DNA from: Paenibacillus protaetiae
Lineage (GTDB): Bacteria > Bacillota > Bacilli > Paenibacillales > Paenibacillaceae
DNA length: 64,000 nt
NCBI RefSeq assembly: GCF_004135365.1
Contig: NZ_CP035492.1
Location: 2,402,001 to 2,466,000, forward strand
Reading direction: 5' to 3'
The first letter of the stretch is position 1. The number at the start of each line of letters is the position of its first letter. Of the stretch, positions 36,811 through 44,953 are shown in pieces. Under the pieces are notes generated by a model that worked only from the letters and a program-made list of their open reading frames with translations, ran no database searches and was not told the origin of the DNA. The translations under genes and the position numbers were made by a program.

Positions 36811-37968
36811 ATGATTCATCGGGTGCTTCAATTCGGAGCAGGCTGGGAATGGCATATGCTTCAGCCGCAACTACATATTGATTTGAACGGGCCGCTGCCC
36901 AAACGGACGTCAAGAGAGCCTGCGGCCGCAAGCACCGTCTCCGATCTGCTGGAGCAGCGGCGGGAGCAGTTCGAAGCCATGAATGCGGTAAAGCAGCTGT
37001 TGCCGGAATGCGCCGGCTGGCTGGACACCTGTCTCGGCAATACGTCCAACCGGATTACGACAGCCAGAACGCCGGGCATCGGACCGCATGTATACGGAAC
37101 GGTTATTTTCCAAATATCCGAGGAACAGGACGATCTGCAGCCTTTGCACTTTTGGGCATCGGAAAAGCAGCTCGTTACCGTACAAACCGACTTGCGGCTT
37201 GGCATACGGATGCAGGGCGATGAAGAGAAAATGTCGCTGGAGCAAAGCTTATCCGCGCCGGAAGCTCTTATGGCCATATTTAGCGCCATCCTTCAGCCGT
37301 TTCAGGACGGGCTGGACGGATTCGAGCAGCGGCTCGGCGATTTGGAACGCTCGATGCGTTACCGTAACCGGACAAGCCTGATTGATATTATTTTCGACCG
37401 CCGGTATGAACTGCTGCACTGGAGCCATCTGTTTATTCCGATCCGGGAAATTCACAGCGCCGTGAAGGAAGCTTTTATGGAGCAGATCACAGGAACCGAA
37501 GGCTACCGGCGTATGACAGCCAAGCTGGATCGTATTGATTTGCTGCTGAAGCATTATACGATTGAAATGGATACGCTAATCGCTATGGATGATGCCATCT
37601 CCAGCTTTCGCGGCAATGATATTATGAAAACTTTAACGATATTTACGGCAATCTTTACGCCGGCAACCGTTGTCGGGGCGTTATGGGGCGAAAACTTCGA
37701 CTTTTTGCCATGGACGCATGAACGATGGGGTTTTGCCGTTTCTACCGCCATTGTGCTGCTTATTACGATCGCCATTTACTTCTGGCTTTGGCGTAAAGGC
37801 TGGACCGGCGATATTTTATACGGCAAGCGCCGGCAAGCCTTCCGTATAAGCGCGGCGGCAAAACGTTCAAGGCGCAGGGCTGTACAGGTCTCTGCCCCGG
37901 ACGAGCCGTCAGCAGCCATAAGCAGCGAAACATTGGATTTGCCGCTTAGCCGGTCGAAACGCAAATAA
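36811..37968 (+). CDS. corA: CorA-like divalent cation transporter with altered GMN motif
   Basis: 385 residues; ATG preceded by AGGAGG. A large N-terminal cytoplasmic domain (about 1-275), then two C-terminal membrane helices (TIFTAIFTPATVVGALWG and FAVSTAIVLLITIAIYFWLW), as in CorA/ZntB. The selectivity motif that is normally YGMNF reads WGENFDFLP, so Met is replaced by Glu at the pore mouth. The C-terminal tail beyond the second helix is about 50 residues longer than usual and strongly basic (KRSRRRAVQVS, SRSKRK). Ion specificity is therefore uncertain. Confidence 0.85.
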   Translation: MIHRVLQFGAGWEWHMLQPQLHIDLNGPLPKRTSREPAAASTVSDLLEQRREQFEAMNAVKQLLPECAGWLDTCLGNTSNRITTARTPGIGPHVYGTVIFQISEEQDDLQPLHFWASEKQLVTVQTDLRLGIRMQGDEEKMSLEQSLSAPEALMAIFSAILQPFQDGLDGFEQRLGDLERSMRYRNRTSLIDIIFDRRYELLHWSHLFIPIREIHSAVKEAFMEQITGTEGYRRMTAKLDRIDLLLKHYTIEMDTLIAMDDAISSFRGNDIMKTLTIFTAIFTPATVVGALWGENFDFLPWTHERWGFAVSTAIVLLITIAIYFWLWRKGWTGDILYGKRRQAFRISAAAKRSRRRAVQVSAPDEPSAAISSETLDLPLSRSKRK

Positions 37969-37998
37969 AAAAACAGAGGGTATCCCTCTGTTTTTTTA
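37969..37998. terminator. Terminator after the CorA-like gene
   Basis: AAAAACAGAGGG tat CCCTCTGTTTTT directly after the stop. It can serve the convergent Gfo/Idh gene as well. Confidence 0.9.
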
Positions 37999-38015
37999 TT
38001 TGGCAAAGGAAGCTG

Positions 38016-38990
38016 TTACAGCCTTACCGCCACCGGCTTGCCCGCTGCTGCGGATTCGTTCGCCGCCATTGTAACCCGATGCGTACGCCACGCATCGGTA
38101 TAGGCAGAACGGATGCGCGAAGCATCCCCGGTACGGACCGCATGGAGAAATGCTTCATTCTCGCGCTCGTACGGATTCAGCCGGTTGATGTATTCGGTCT
38201 TTCGGCTCCCCTCCCAATCCAGCAGCCCGCCGTTCGACAGCTCCACAACGCCGGCATTCGTATAAATGTGAAGCCCTGCGCGGTGTCCGCCTTCAATAGC
38301 GCAAGTGTTCGATATAGAGGCTACCGTCCCGTTCGCCAGCTTAAGCGTTACCGTTCCGACGTCAGGCACCGTCACGCCTTCCGCTTGCTCCGCCATATAC
38401 CGGCTGCCGTATGCGGCATACACCTCCGTAATTTCGCCAAGCGTATAACGGAGCAGGTCCACGATATGCGTCGTCTGCTCGACAAACTGCCCGCCGGAGC
38501 CTTCCATCCGCCGCCACCAGCCAACACCCGGCATCGAACCCATCCAATGGCCGGCTGCCATCAGCGGCGTTCGTTCCGCCAGCAGCTCACGGGCGCGGTC
38601 GGTACTTTCCATATAACGAAAATGATATCCTACCGAAGTAATAAGACCCGTCCGCTCAACTGCTTCCTTGATTTGATCCGGCTGCTCGTAATTGACGCCA
38701 AGCGGCTTCTCGACAAGGAACGGAATCCTCCGTTCAATAAGCGCCAGTTCCATACCGCCATGCGCAAAAGGCGGCACGCAAATATAGACGGCATCCGGCT
38801 TGCTGCCGTCCAGCATTTCTTCTATGGAAGCATAGCCTTTGGCCCCGCTGTATGACACTGCCGCTGCATCCGCTTTTTGCTGGCTTGTGGCACAAAACGC
38901 GGCAATTTCCACGCCTTCCATCGCAGCCAGCTTCTCCGCATGCATGCGGCCAAACCATCCCGTTCCGACAATACCGATCCGAATCGCCAA
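38016..38990 (-). CDS. Gfo/Idh/MocA-family oxidoreductase
   Basis: 324 residues from a TTG start with AAGGAG 10 bases upstream. N-terminal NAD(P)-binding GIVGTGWFGRMHAEKL, and the EKPLGVNYEQ lysine motif at about residue 95 that is the family hallmark. The C-terminal alpha/beta domain has WWRRMEGSGGQFVEQTTHIVD. It probably oxidises or isomerises a sugar or inositol derivative. Single gene between two terminators. Confidence 0.9.
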   Translation of the reverse strand: MAIRIGIVGTGWFGRMHAEKLAAMEGVEIAAFCATSQQKADAAAVSYSGAKGYASIEEMLDGSKPDAVYICVPPFAHGGMELALIERRIPFLVEKPLGVNYEQPDQIKEAVERTGLITSVGYHFRYMESTDRARELLAERTPLMAAGHWMGSMPGVGWWRRMEGSGGQFVEQTTHIVDLLRYTLGEITEVYAAYGSRYMAEQAEGVTVPDVGTVTLKLANGTVASISNTCAIEGGHRAGLHIYTNAGVVELSNGGLLDWEGSRKTEYINRLNPYERENEAFLHAVRTGDASRIRSAYTDAWRTHRVTMAANESAAAGKPVAVRL

Positions 38991-39033
38991 AGCTATCCCG
39001 CTCCTTTGTCCGCTATGGACGTATGGTTATACA

Positions 39034-39073
39034 AAAAAAGGCGGCGCTTCCCCAAGGCAGGGAAGCGCCGCCT
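39034..39073 (-). terminator. Terminator after the CDF transporter gene
   Basis: Stem AGGCGGCGCTTCCC / GGGAAGCGCCGCCT (one loop-side mismatch allowed), then seven T on the minus strand. Confidence 0.9.
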
Positions 39074-39085
39074 GTCTTATGCCCA

Positions 39086-40065
39086 TTATAACTGCGGCTG
39101 TACTTTAGCGTCTATACGGTTCCGGATTTGCTGGCCGTATTCGCCATGCGGGTGAATAAACACATTTTCCGTCTGAATTGTGGAATGGTGGATGCCGTAT
39201 TTTTGCTGAAGCATCTCATTAATAGCCAAAATCGCGCAATAAGGCTGAATGCCCTCCCTGACGAATACATGGGCCGTAAGCGAATAATGGCCGCTTGCAA
39301 TGGTCCAAAGATGCATCTCATGCACATCCTGCACCCCTTCCACCGAGCCGATATCGCGGCGCACCTCATCCAGGTTAAATTCTTCCGGCACAGCTTCCAT
39401 AATGATCAGATAGCTTTCGCGCATAATTTTGTAGCCCCGGTAAAAATGATACCGCCGATCACCATGCTGATGATCGGATCGAGAATCGTAAAACCGGTGA
39501 AATAAATAATAACGGCCGATATAATAACGCCTGCCGAACTGAGCAAATCGCCAAAAAAATGCCACAGCGCGCTGCGCACGTTCAAGTTGTCTTCTTCCTT
39601 CATGCTGCGGCTTAACACAATCGTCAGCGTCAGGTTCACGATAAAACCGATAACCGCAATGGTCAGCATAAAGCCGAGCTCGACGTCCTGCGGATTCATC
39701 ATCCGCCTGATGCCTTCCACCAAAATACCGATGGCGATTACCGCCAGCGCCAGCCCGTTCAGCATAGACGCAATAACTTCAAACCGTAAAAATCCGTACG
39801 TATATTTCCGGTTTGGCGCTTTCGTCGCCATATAGATCGCCGTCATACTAAGCCCAAGCGCCAGCACGTCGGATATCATGTGCATCGAATCGGACAGCAG
39901 CGCAAGCGAATGCGAAACGATGCCCCCGATCACTTCCACCACTGCAAAAAAGAATGTCAGCAGCAATGTAAACCACAGCGTTTTTTTGGACGCTTCCTGT
40001 TCTTTAACATGATTTAAATGATGATAGTCATACGGTGTCGCTTTTACCACTTTAGCGGCTTTCAT
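39086..40065 (-). pseudogene. Cation diffusion facilitator (CzcD-like), split by a -1 frameshift
   Basis: The first frame (ATG 40065, GGGGAGGAAC upstream) carries five or six membrane helices with the metal site SDSMHMISDVLALG and ends soon after GGIIFTGA. The second frame continues GYKIMRESYLIIMEA and the cytoplasmic C-terminal domain (VHEMHLWTIASGHYSLTAHVFV, where metal-binding His lie). Joined they give about 325 residues, normal for CDF zinc/cadmium/cobalt exporters. The break falls in a run of four G on the minus strand (CCCC at 39435-39438); one more G restores the frame. Confidence 0.82.
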
Positions 40066-40123
40066 CCCAAGTTCCTCCCCTAAATGTCAATGAGAATCGA
40101 AATCAACCCTCAAATAGCACGAA

Positions 40124-40198
40124 AGCTGCCATCAAGTGGCAGCTAATCCCATTTTGACGAAACATCCGTTTCGTTCAAATGATTATTTATTTATAATC
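40124..40198. promoter_or_regulatory. Three palindromes upstream of the CDF gene
   Basis: AGCTGCCA-N5-TGGCAGCT (40124-40144), ACGAAAC-N4-GTTTCGT (40157-40174) and GATTAT-N6-ATAATC (40181-40198). All have perfect arms and lie between the divergent CDF and lipase genes. The last resembles the AT-rich operators of ArsR/SmtB metal sensors in style. The first would be a hairpin in the CDF leader RNA. Confidence 0.45.
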
Positions 40199-40303
40199 AA
40201 TATAATCTGGAACGATCCGTCCGTCAATTGATTTTCCCGAAAATAGGCTCACCTATTTCAGTTCCCAAACGCCCATTTATTCATAATATGGAATACGTAC
40301 GAT

Positions 40304-41152
40304 GTGTTGAAAGGGTTGATCGGACCGATGGGCAAAGAGAAGCGCACAATCATATCGCAGCCGATGGATTATCGCACCGCCATTTTCCTTGCGGCTGTAT
40401 GCAATCAGGCCTACTTAAACACGATTAATGCAGACGGATCTTTCCTTGTCCCCAAATCTTATCATTTAGTGGGAGAATTCTCAGCGCAAAGCTACAGCGG
40501 ATCCAATGAACGGTTTGGATTTATTTTGCAGTCGGAACAAGCTATTATCCTTGCGTTCCGCGGAACGCTGTCGGCTACGGATTGGGTAGCCGATCTGATT
40601 GCCCAGCAGGTTCCGTACCGTTTTGTCAAAAACGGAGGAGCCACACATAAAGGATTTACCGATTTATATTCATCTGCAAGGGATTCCATCTTGTCCGTGC
40701 TGGAAACCCTTCCAAAGGATAAGCCGCTGTTCATTACCGGACACAGCCTTGGAGGCGCGCTTGCTACGTTATCCGCTCTCGATATTGCGGTCAACAAACC
40801 GTTCGCGAATCCGCTTGTTTATACGTTCGGGGCGCCGCGCGTCGGCGATCCGGCCTTCGTCCGCACCTATAACAGCCAAATCGGGACGCACTGGCGCATT
40901 CAAAATGAGTATGACATTGTGCCCCATTTGCCGCCGCTTGTCTATCAGCAGCCCAACAAAGACAAAACGTATTACTACATGCATGTTAGAGGCGAAGTGA
41001 TGCGAAAGTTCCGGATGGGCACGGTTTCCGGGAACCATGTCATCAGCAGCTACTTTATGGATCTGGCCAAAGAAGATCCGGAGTTTGCAGCAGCCGTATG
41101 CCTGGAGCCTCCCGGCTGGTGCCCGATCCCCGATCCGAAAGCAGCGCCCTAA
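40304..41152 (+). CDS. Class 3 lipase family protein
   Basis: 282 residues from a GTG at 40304; an ATG at 40328 (MGKEKRTIIS) is an alternative. Lipase_3 (PF01764) layout: LAFRGTLSATDWVADL, nucleophile elbow ITGHSLGGALATLSAL, then TFGAPRVGDPAF, the catalytic Asp in YDIVPHLPP and a His near GNHVISSYF. No signal peptide, so probably intracellular. It converges on the next hydrolase gene. Confidence 0.9.
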   Translation: MLKGLIGPMGKEKRTIISQPMDYRTAIFLAAVCNQAYLNTINADGSFLVPKSYHLVGEFSAQSYSGSNERFGFILQSEQAIILAFRGTLSATDWVADLIAQQVPYRFVKNGGATHKGFTDLYSSARDSILSVLETLPKDKPLFITGHSLGGALATLSALDIAVNKPFANPLVYTFGAPRVGDPAFVRTYNSQIGTHWRIQNEYDIVPHLPPLVYQQPNKDKTYYYMHVRGEVMRKFRMGTVSGNHVISSYFMDLAKEDPEFAAAVCLEPPGWCPIPDPKAAP

Positions 41153-41166
41153 TTCCGTTAGGCCGG

Positions 41167-41865
41167 TCAAGCGTAAGCTGCTTCTTGCTGCAGCCAGCTG
41201 TGCATCCGGCCAATGGTTTTGTCGAGATTGCAAACCGCTTGCTGATCGATAAACGGTTCCGTATGCCGGAAATAATCGGCGTGTCCCCCAATCGTCGGGA
41301 TGCCTTCCACATAACCGGGCGCATATTTCATCCGGTTCCAATAAGGCACAGCCAGCTTCGGCGATGCGGCAAATCCGCCCCAGCTTCCAATTTTCGTAAT
41401 CGGATCGTTCGACCGCCCCTGCTTGTCAACCGAATGGAAATAGCTGACGCGCTGCTTGAAATCCGGATCAATCGGCATGCGGGGCGATCCTACCTGGACG
41501 ACACGGAAATCGTCTGCCCCTTCCGCATGCAGCATTTTCGCCGCTTGGTAAGCCGCCGCCCCGCCTCCGCTATGGCCGATCAGCAAAAGCGGCTCGCCGC
41601 TGTACGTTTTGTTAATGTCGCGGAACGCCTGCTTTCCGCCAATCCGGCCAAACCCCAGCTTGCGGGGCAAATCGCTCCCCACTTCAAACACTTGCCGGAC
41701 AAGCTTTCGGCTTGCATCCCCATACGGCAGCAGCATCTCGATGACCGGCTCGATGCCGTCCGAGCGGAACAATTGCTCCAGCTTTGCCATACATTCTGTA
41801 AAAATGGTCGGGCTTGTAGCCACGCCAGCTAGCAAATAAATGCGGATTTTTTTGACTGGCCCCAT
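41167..41865 (-). CDS. Lipase-like alpha/beta hydrolase
   Basis: 232 residues from the ATG at 41865 (GGAGGGATACAGG upstream). Nucleophile motif LLIGHSGGGAAAYQAA, later VVQVGSPRMPID and the possible catalytic His in IGGHADYFRHTEP. No signal peptide. It lies 56 bases after the GH26-like gene on the same strand. Substrate unknown. Confidence 0.82.
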   Translation of the reverse strand: MGPVKKIRIYLLAGVATSPTIFTECMAKLEQLFRSDGIEPVIEMLLPYGDASRKLVRQVFEVGSDLPRKLGFGRIGGKQAFRDINKTYSGEPLLLIGHSGGGAAAYQAAKMLHAEGADDFRVVQVGSPRMPIDPDFKQRVSYFHSVDKQGRSNDPITKIGSWGGFAASPKLAVPYWNRMKYAPGYVEGIPTIGGHADYFRHTEPFIDQQAVCNLDKTIGRMHSWLQQEAAYA

Positions 41866-41921
41866 CCTGTATCCCTCCGTATAAATAAATGTAAGCTCAT
41901 TATGCGGGGGAAAGCCTGCTT

Positions 41922-43328
41922 TCATGCAGTAATAACGATGTCATTTCCGCTTATTTTTACCTTGTATCCTAATGTTTCGGCTGTCTGTACAAGCGGCAAA
42001 CCTTCATTGTCCCGTTTGACAGGACGGTTCAACCAATCTGTATAGCCGGAGCTGGCTTGCCAGCTCGTCAGCTTCCCCGCTGCGGTCCGTGCAGCTTCAC
42101 CCGGCTGGCTGCGGCGCGTCAACCGGACATTGCCGTCCTGCAGCACATCCAGCTTCAGCTGCAGCAGCTGCGTAAACAAGCTGATATCTGCATAAATGAC
42201 ACCGTCAAGCTCCTCTATATTGCCGCGGTTTGTAAATGTCTGGTTCACGGTCGTTGCAGCGGTGCCGCCAGCGTAATAACCGCTCAAAAAATACGGGCTT
42301 GCGGTTGCAAGCTCATAAGCCCGCAATAGATCAGGCTCCGCCGTAATGGAATAATTATTAATTTTACGCCGCACATTATACTCGGTCAAATTGTTCACAT
42401 CAAAATAGTAAACGGCTTTCACGCGAGGGTACAGCTGTTCCAAATGGCTGTATAGGCGCGAAATTTTGCCGGCAGCAAAGCCGGTGTCGCTTAAGCCGTC
42501 CGTCGCATTATAATGCGTCGCCCCGAACTCAGAAATTTGAATCGGCTTTGTGCGGCTGTACAAATTATAGACATAATCCAGCATCGCCAGCGGATCTTCC
42601 TGTCCGGCTGGACGTTTAATGTCCCCGTCATGATACTTGACGCTGTACATATTAATGCCAACCCAGTCCACATACGCGTCACCCGGATAAAAAGACTCGA
42701 TTGGCTTCTCCGGCACGTTCAGCACCGTCCACACCATTGCAGCATTAGGCGCTTTGTCATGCAGAACGCGGTAGACAAGGCGCCATTTGTCAATATAGCT
42801 GTCCGGGTCGCTGCTGTACAACGTCCATGTGCCGTTCATTTCAGATGCGAACCGGATAAAGACGGGAACGCCGGATTTGCCGGCCGCTTCCGCAAATTGC
42901 CGCAAATAATTGTCGTCTTTCACCTGATCGAGCCCGTCGTTAGGCTCCCATGCGATTTGCGGGAACCCGCCGGCTGCAATTACTTCTTGCACCCATTCGG
43001 CCGGATAAGGCGAGCCGTAACCAACATATTTGAAGAAGCTGGCATGTTTTTTCCCGGTCAGCCGGTTGAATGTATCCATGTTTGCATGAATCGTCTGATC
43101 CTGGACAACATAAGCGCCAAGATAAGCGCCTTGTTCCGGCTCCCATTTCGCCAGCTGATAGCCGCCTTTGTCCTGGTAATACACCGTCCAGTTGCCCTCA
43201 CGCGGCGTTTCATCCGCCACCGTCAGCGATGCCGCTTCTTTTGCCGCACCTTTATGAAGCAGCAGAAGCAACACTATGGCCGCACACAGCCATAGTGACG
43301 AACGGTTTAATTTCAAATAGCGATGCAA
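41922..43328 (-). CDS. Secreted GH26-like glycoside hydrolase with copper-amine-oxidase-type C-terminal domain
   Basis: 468 residues. An N-terminal signal peptide (LWLCAAIVLLLLLHKGAAKEAA), then a TIM barrel (about 45-330) with the proton donor in FIRFASEMNGTW and the nucleophile in IQISEFGATHYN. This is the spacing and style of family 26 beta-mannanases. The last 100 residues (GVIYADISLFTQLLQLKLD, ETLGYKVKISGNDIVI) resemble the copper amine oxidase N-terminal-like domain (PF07833) that Paenibacillus uses on many exported proteins, probably for wall attachment. The glycan target is unknown. Confidence 0.82.
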   Translation of the reverse strand: MHRYLKLNRSSLWLCAAIVLLLLLHKGAAKEAASLTVADETPREGNWTVYYQDKGGYQLAKWEPEQGAYLGAYVVQDQTIHANMDTFNRLTGKKHASFFKYVGYGSPYPAEWVQEVIAAGGFPQIAWEPNDGLDQVKDDNYLRQFAEAAGKSGVPVFIRFASEMNGTWTLYSSDPDSYIDKWRLVYRVLHDKAPNAAMVWTVLNVPEKPIESFYPGDAYVDWVGINMYSVKYHDGDIKRPAGQEDPLAMLDYVYNLYSRTKPIQISEFGATHYNATDGLSDTGFAAGKISRLYSHLEQLYPRVKAVYYFDVNNLTEYNVRRKINNYSITAEPDLLRAYELATASPYFLSGYYAGGTAATTVNQTFTNRGNIEELDGVIYADISLFTQLLQLKLDVLQDGNVRLTRRSQPGEAARTAAGKLTSWQASSGYTDWLNRPVKRDNEGLPLVQTAETLGYKVKISGNDIVITA

Positions 43329-43449
43329 GGTTATGGCCCCTTCCCGGAATAGTCGTTACGATCGTGACGCCCTATTCTCCATCTTGAACGGCCCAGCCCT
43401 GATCTATACGCACACAGCAGGCTGCCGCCTGGCTGTAATCCCGGTAAAC

Positions 43450-43488
43450 TAAAAAAGATGCAGGCTTATTAAAAGCCGTGCATCTTTC
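43450..43488 (-). terminator. Terminator after the small basic protein gene
   Basis: Stem AAAGATGCAcGGCTT / AAGCCtGCATCTTT with six T on the minus strand. Confidence 0.8.
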
Positions 43489-43513
43489 TAAACATGCCAT
43501 AGGGGGCAGCTCA

Positions 43514-43723
43514 TTAAACGCCCATTTTTTTACGCTGATTGTTTACTTTTTTGGTGTTTTGGCTCTTCAATACTTGCGTTTGCGTAGAACCGTTTTTAGC
43601 AGTCGCATCGTTTTGTTTCGATTGCTTCTTCTGGGCCAGCAGCTGCTTTGCCCGTTCCGCTTGAGACAGCTTCTTCGGCTGCTCCTGCGGCGTGCCCTGC
43701 TCATCATGTTGCAGCTCGGACAT
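43514..43723 (-). CDS. Small basic, low-complexity hypothetical protein
   Basis: 69 residues from the ATG at 43723 (GAGGTG upstream); another possible start is at 43732. Very rich in Gln, Lys and Ser (QAERAKQLLAQKKQSKQND, NTKKVNNQRKKMGV), predicted to be disordered or helical, with no known family. A proper ribosome binding site and its own terminator support a real gene. Confidence 0.65.
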   Translation of the reverse strand: MSELQHDEQGTPQEQPKKLSQAERAKQLLAQKKQSKQNDATAKNGSTQTQVLKSQNTKKVNNQRKKMGV

Positions 43724-43808
43724 CGTTGTCACCTCACTTTATGTACAATAACTGTTGAATCTACAGATAGCATATATTACGACTCGATTACTCCGCAACA
43801 TAAAAATA

Positions 43809-44037
43809 GCGGTCGAACGAGCCTGCTCGTTTATTCAGCCACGTAAATATGGCGAATAAATGAGCCTGCTCGTTTATTCGGCTACGTAGATATGGCGAAT
43901 AAACGAGCCTGCTCGTTTATTCAGCCACGTAAATATGGCGAATAAATGAGCCTGCTCGTTTATTCGGCTACGTAAATATGGCGAATAAATGAGCCTGCTC
44001 GTTTATTCGGCTACGTAAATATGGCGAATAAACGAGC
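43809..44037. repeat. 43-bp tandem repeat, five units, with internal 26-bp palindrome
   Basis: Units start at about 43809 (degenerate left end), 43852, 43895, 43938 and 43981, exactly 43 bases apart, with a 14-base partial unit at 44024. Each unit contains GAATAAAcGAGC-CT-GCTCGTTTATTC, a near-perfect or perfect 12-bp-arm palindrome. Units alternate between TGAGC and CGAGC and between CGGCT and CAGCC. On the minus strand the last full unit codes for the final 11 codons and the stop of the methyltransferase gene 44003-44938. Confidence 0.95.
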
Positions 44038-44938
44038 CTTTCGCAAGCTCACAGCCGTCGATCACGGAAAATCTGGCCTGCCGAAGTTCATCCGCAATCG
44101 GATCGGTTGCGATGACGACAGCTCTCGCAGCCAGCTTCCTTGCTCCGCGCAGCATCTCGAGCCGCTCCGCCGCCGGCAGCACCGAGCAGCGATTGTACGG
44201 CAAGTCGATGACTGCTCCGTCATAACTTCCGTGCAGCCCGCGCATGTCGCTTAGCGTGACAGGAATAGTATACCCAAAAAAAGCAAGATTTTCGCGTGCG
44301 CCCTGTACGGCAAGCGGATTGCGGTCATTGCCGTCGATCGTCAGCCCCATCGAAGCCGCTTCAATCAACACGGTACCAATGCCGCAGCACGGATCAATTA
44401 AACGCGGAGCGGCCAGGCCGGTTGCCGATACGGCGATAGATACTGCCGCACGGGCCGTCCGGGTGCCAAGCGCCGTAGAATATTGGCGCGGCTTGTTCTG
44501 GTTCCGCAGCCAAATCGCGTTGTTTTCTTCCAGCCGTCCGAACAGCCAGCGCCCTTCCCGCTTCGTCAGCCCAAACCAGGCTTGCGGCGAACGCATATCC
44601 GCTTTGCCCCGGATTTTTGAGCCGGCCAGCCGTTCCACCGCACGTTGTTCTTCGTAACTTAACGGATCATTTTCATCCGTTGTATAGCAAACGACTTTGA
44701 ACGTGCCGCCGCCCGTATCCACATTTGTCAGCCATTCAACGAACGTCTCCAGGCAGCCGTCTCGTTCTCCCTGATGCGTCACCGTCAGCTTTCGTTTAAT
44801 GAACGGGCTGCGGTTCACATCAAAGTCGGTGCCGCTTGCCATTGAACCGCCCTCCGGCTGCCGGCCGAACATCATCCGAAGCTCGAGGCTGCACAAAGGC
44901 CATTCGTCTTCATGGCATACATAGCTGTAAATATACAT
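44003..44938 (-). CDS. RNA methyltransferase-like protein (Trm11/UPF0020 type)
   Basis: 311 residues. An N-terminal domain of about 150 residues precedes a methyltransferase with motif I IDPCCGIGTVLIEAA and the amino-methyltransferase motif DLPYNRC (D/N-PPY like). This matches Trm11-like N2-guanine methyltransferases, but a THUMP domain is not obvious. The last 11 codons (SFIRHIYVAE and stop) lie within the 43-bp tandem repeat. It follows efeU by 15 bases and may be read from the same transcript. Confidence 0.85.
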   Translation of the reverse strand: MYIYSYVCHEDEWPLCSLELRMMFGRQPEGGSMASGTDFDVNRSPFIKRKLTVTHQGERDGCLETFVEWLTNVDTGGGTFKVVCYTTDENDPLSYEEQRAVERLAGSKIRGKADMRSPQAWFGLTKREGRWLFGRLEENNAIWLRNQNKPRQYSTALGTRTARAAVSIAVSATGLAAPRLIDPCCGIGTVLIEAASMGLTIDGNDRNPLAVQGARENLAFFGYTIPVTLSDMRGLHGSYDGAVIDLPYNRCSVLPAAERLEMLRGARKLAARAVVIATDPIADELRQARFSVIDGCELAKGSFIRHIYVAE

Positions 44939-44953
44939 TATTGCCCCATTTCC

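Noticed and set aside
39086-39565. Separate 159-codon gene
   Set aside because: It is the C-terminal domain of the frameshifted CDF transporter; its first 45 codons are out-of-frame membrane-coding DNA.
43809-44037. CRISPR array
   Set aside because: Units are contiguous at exactly 43 bases with no unique spacers, and they contain a gene's 3' end; no cas genes.
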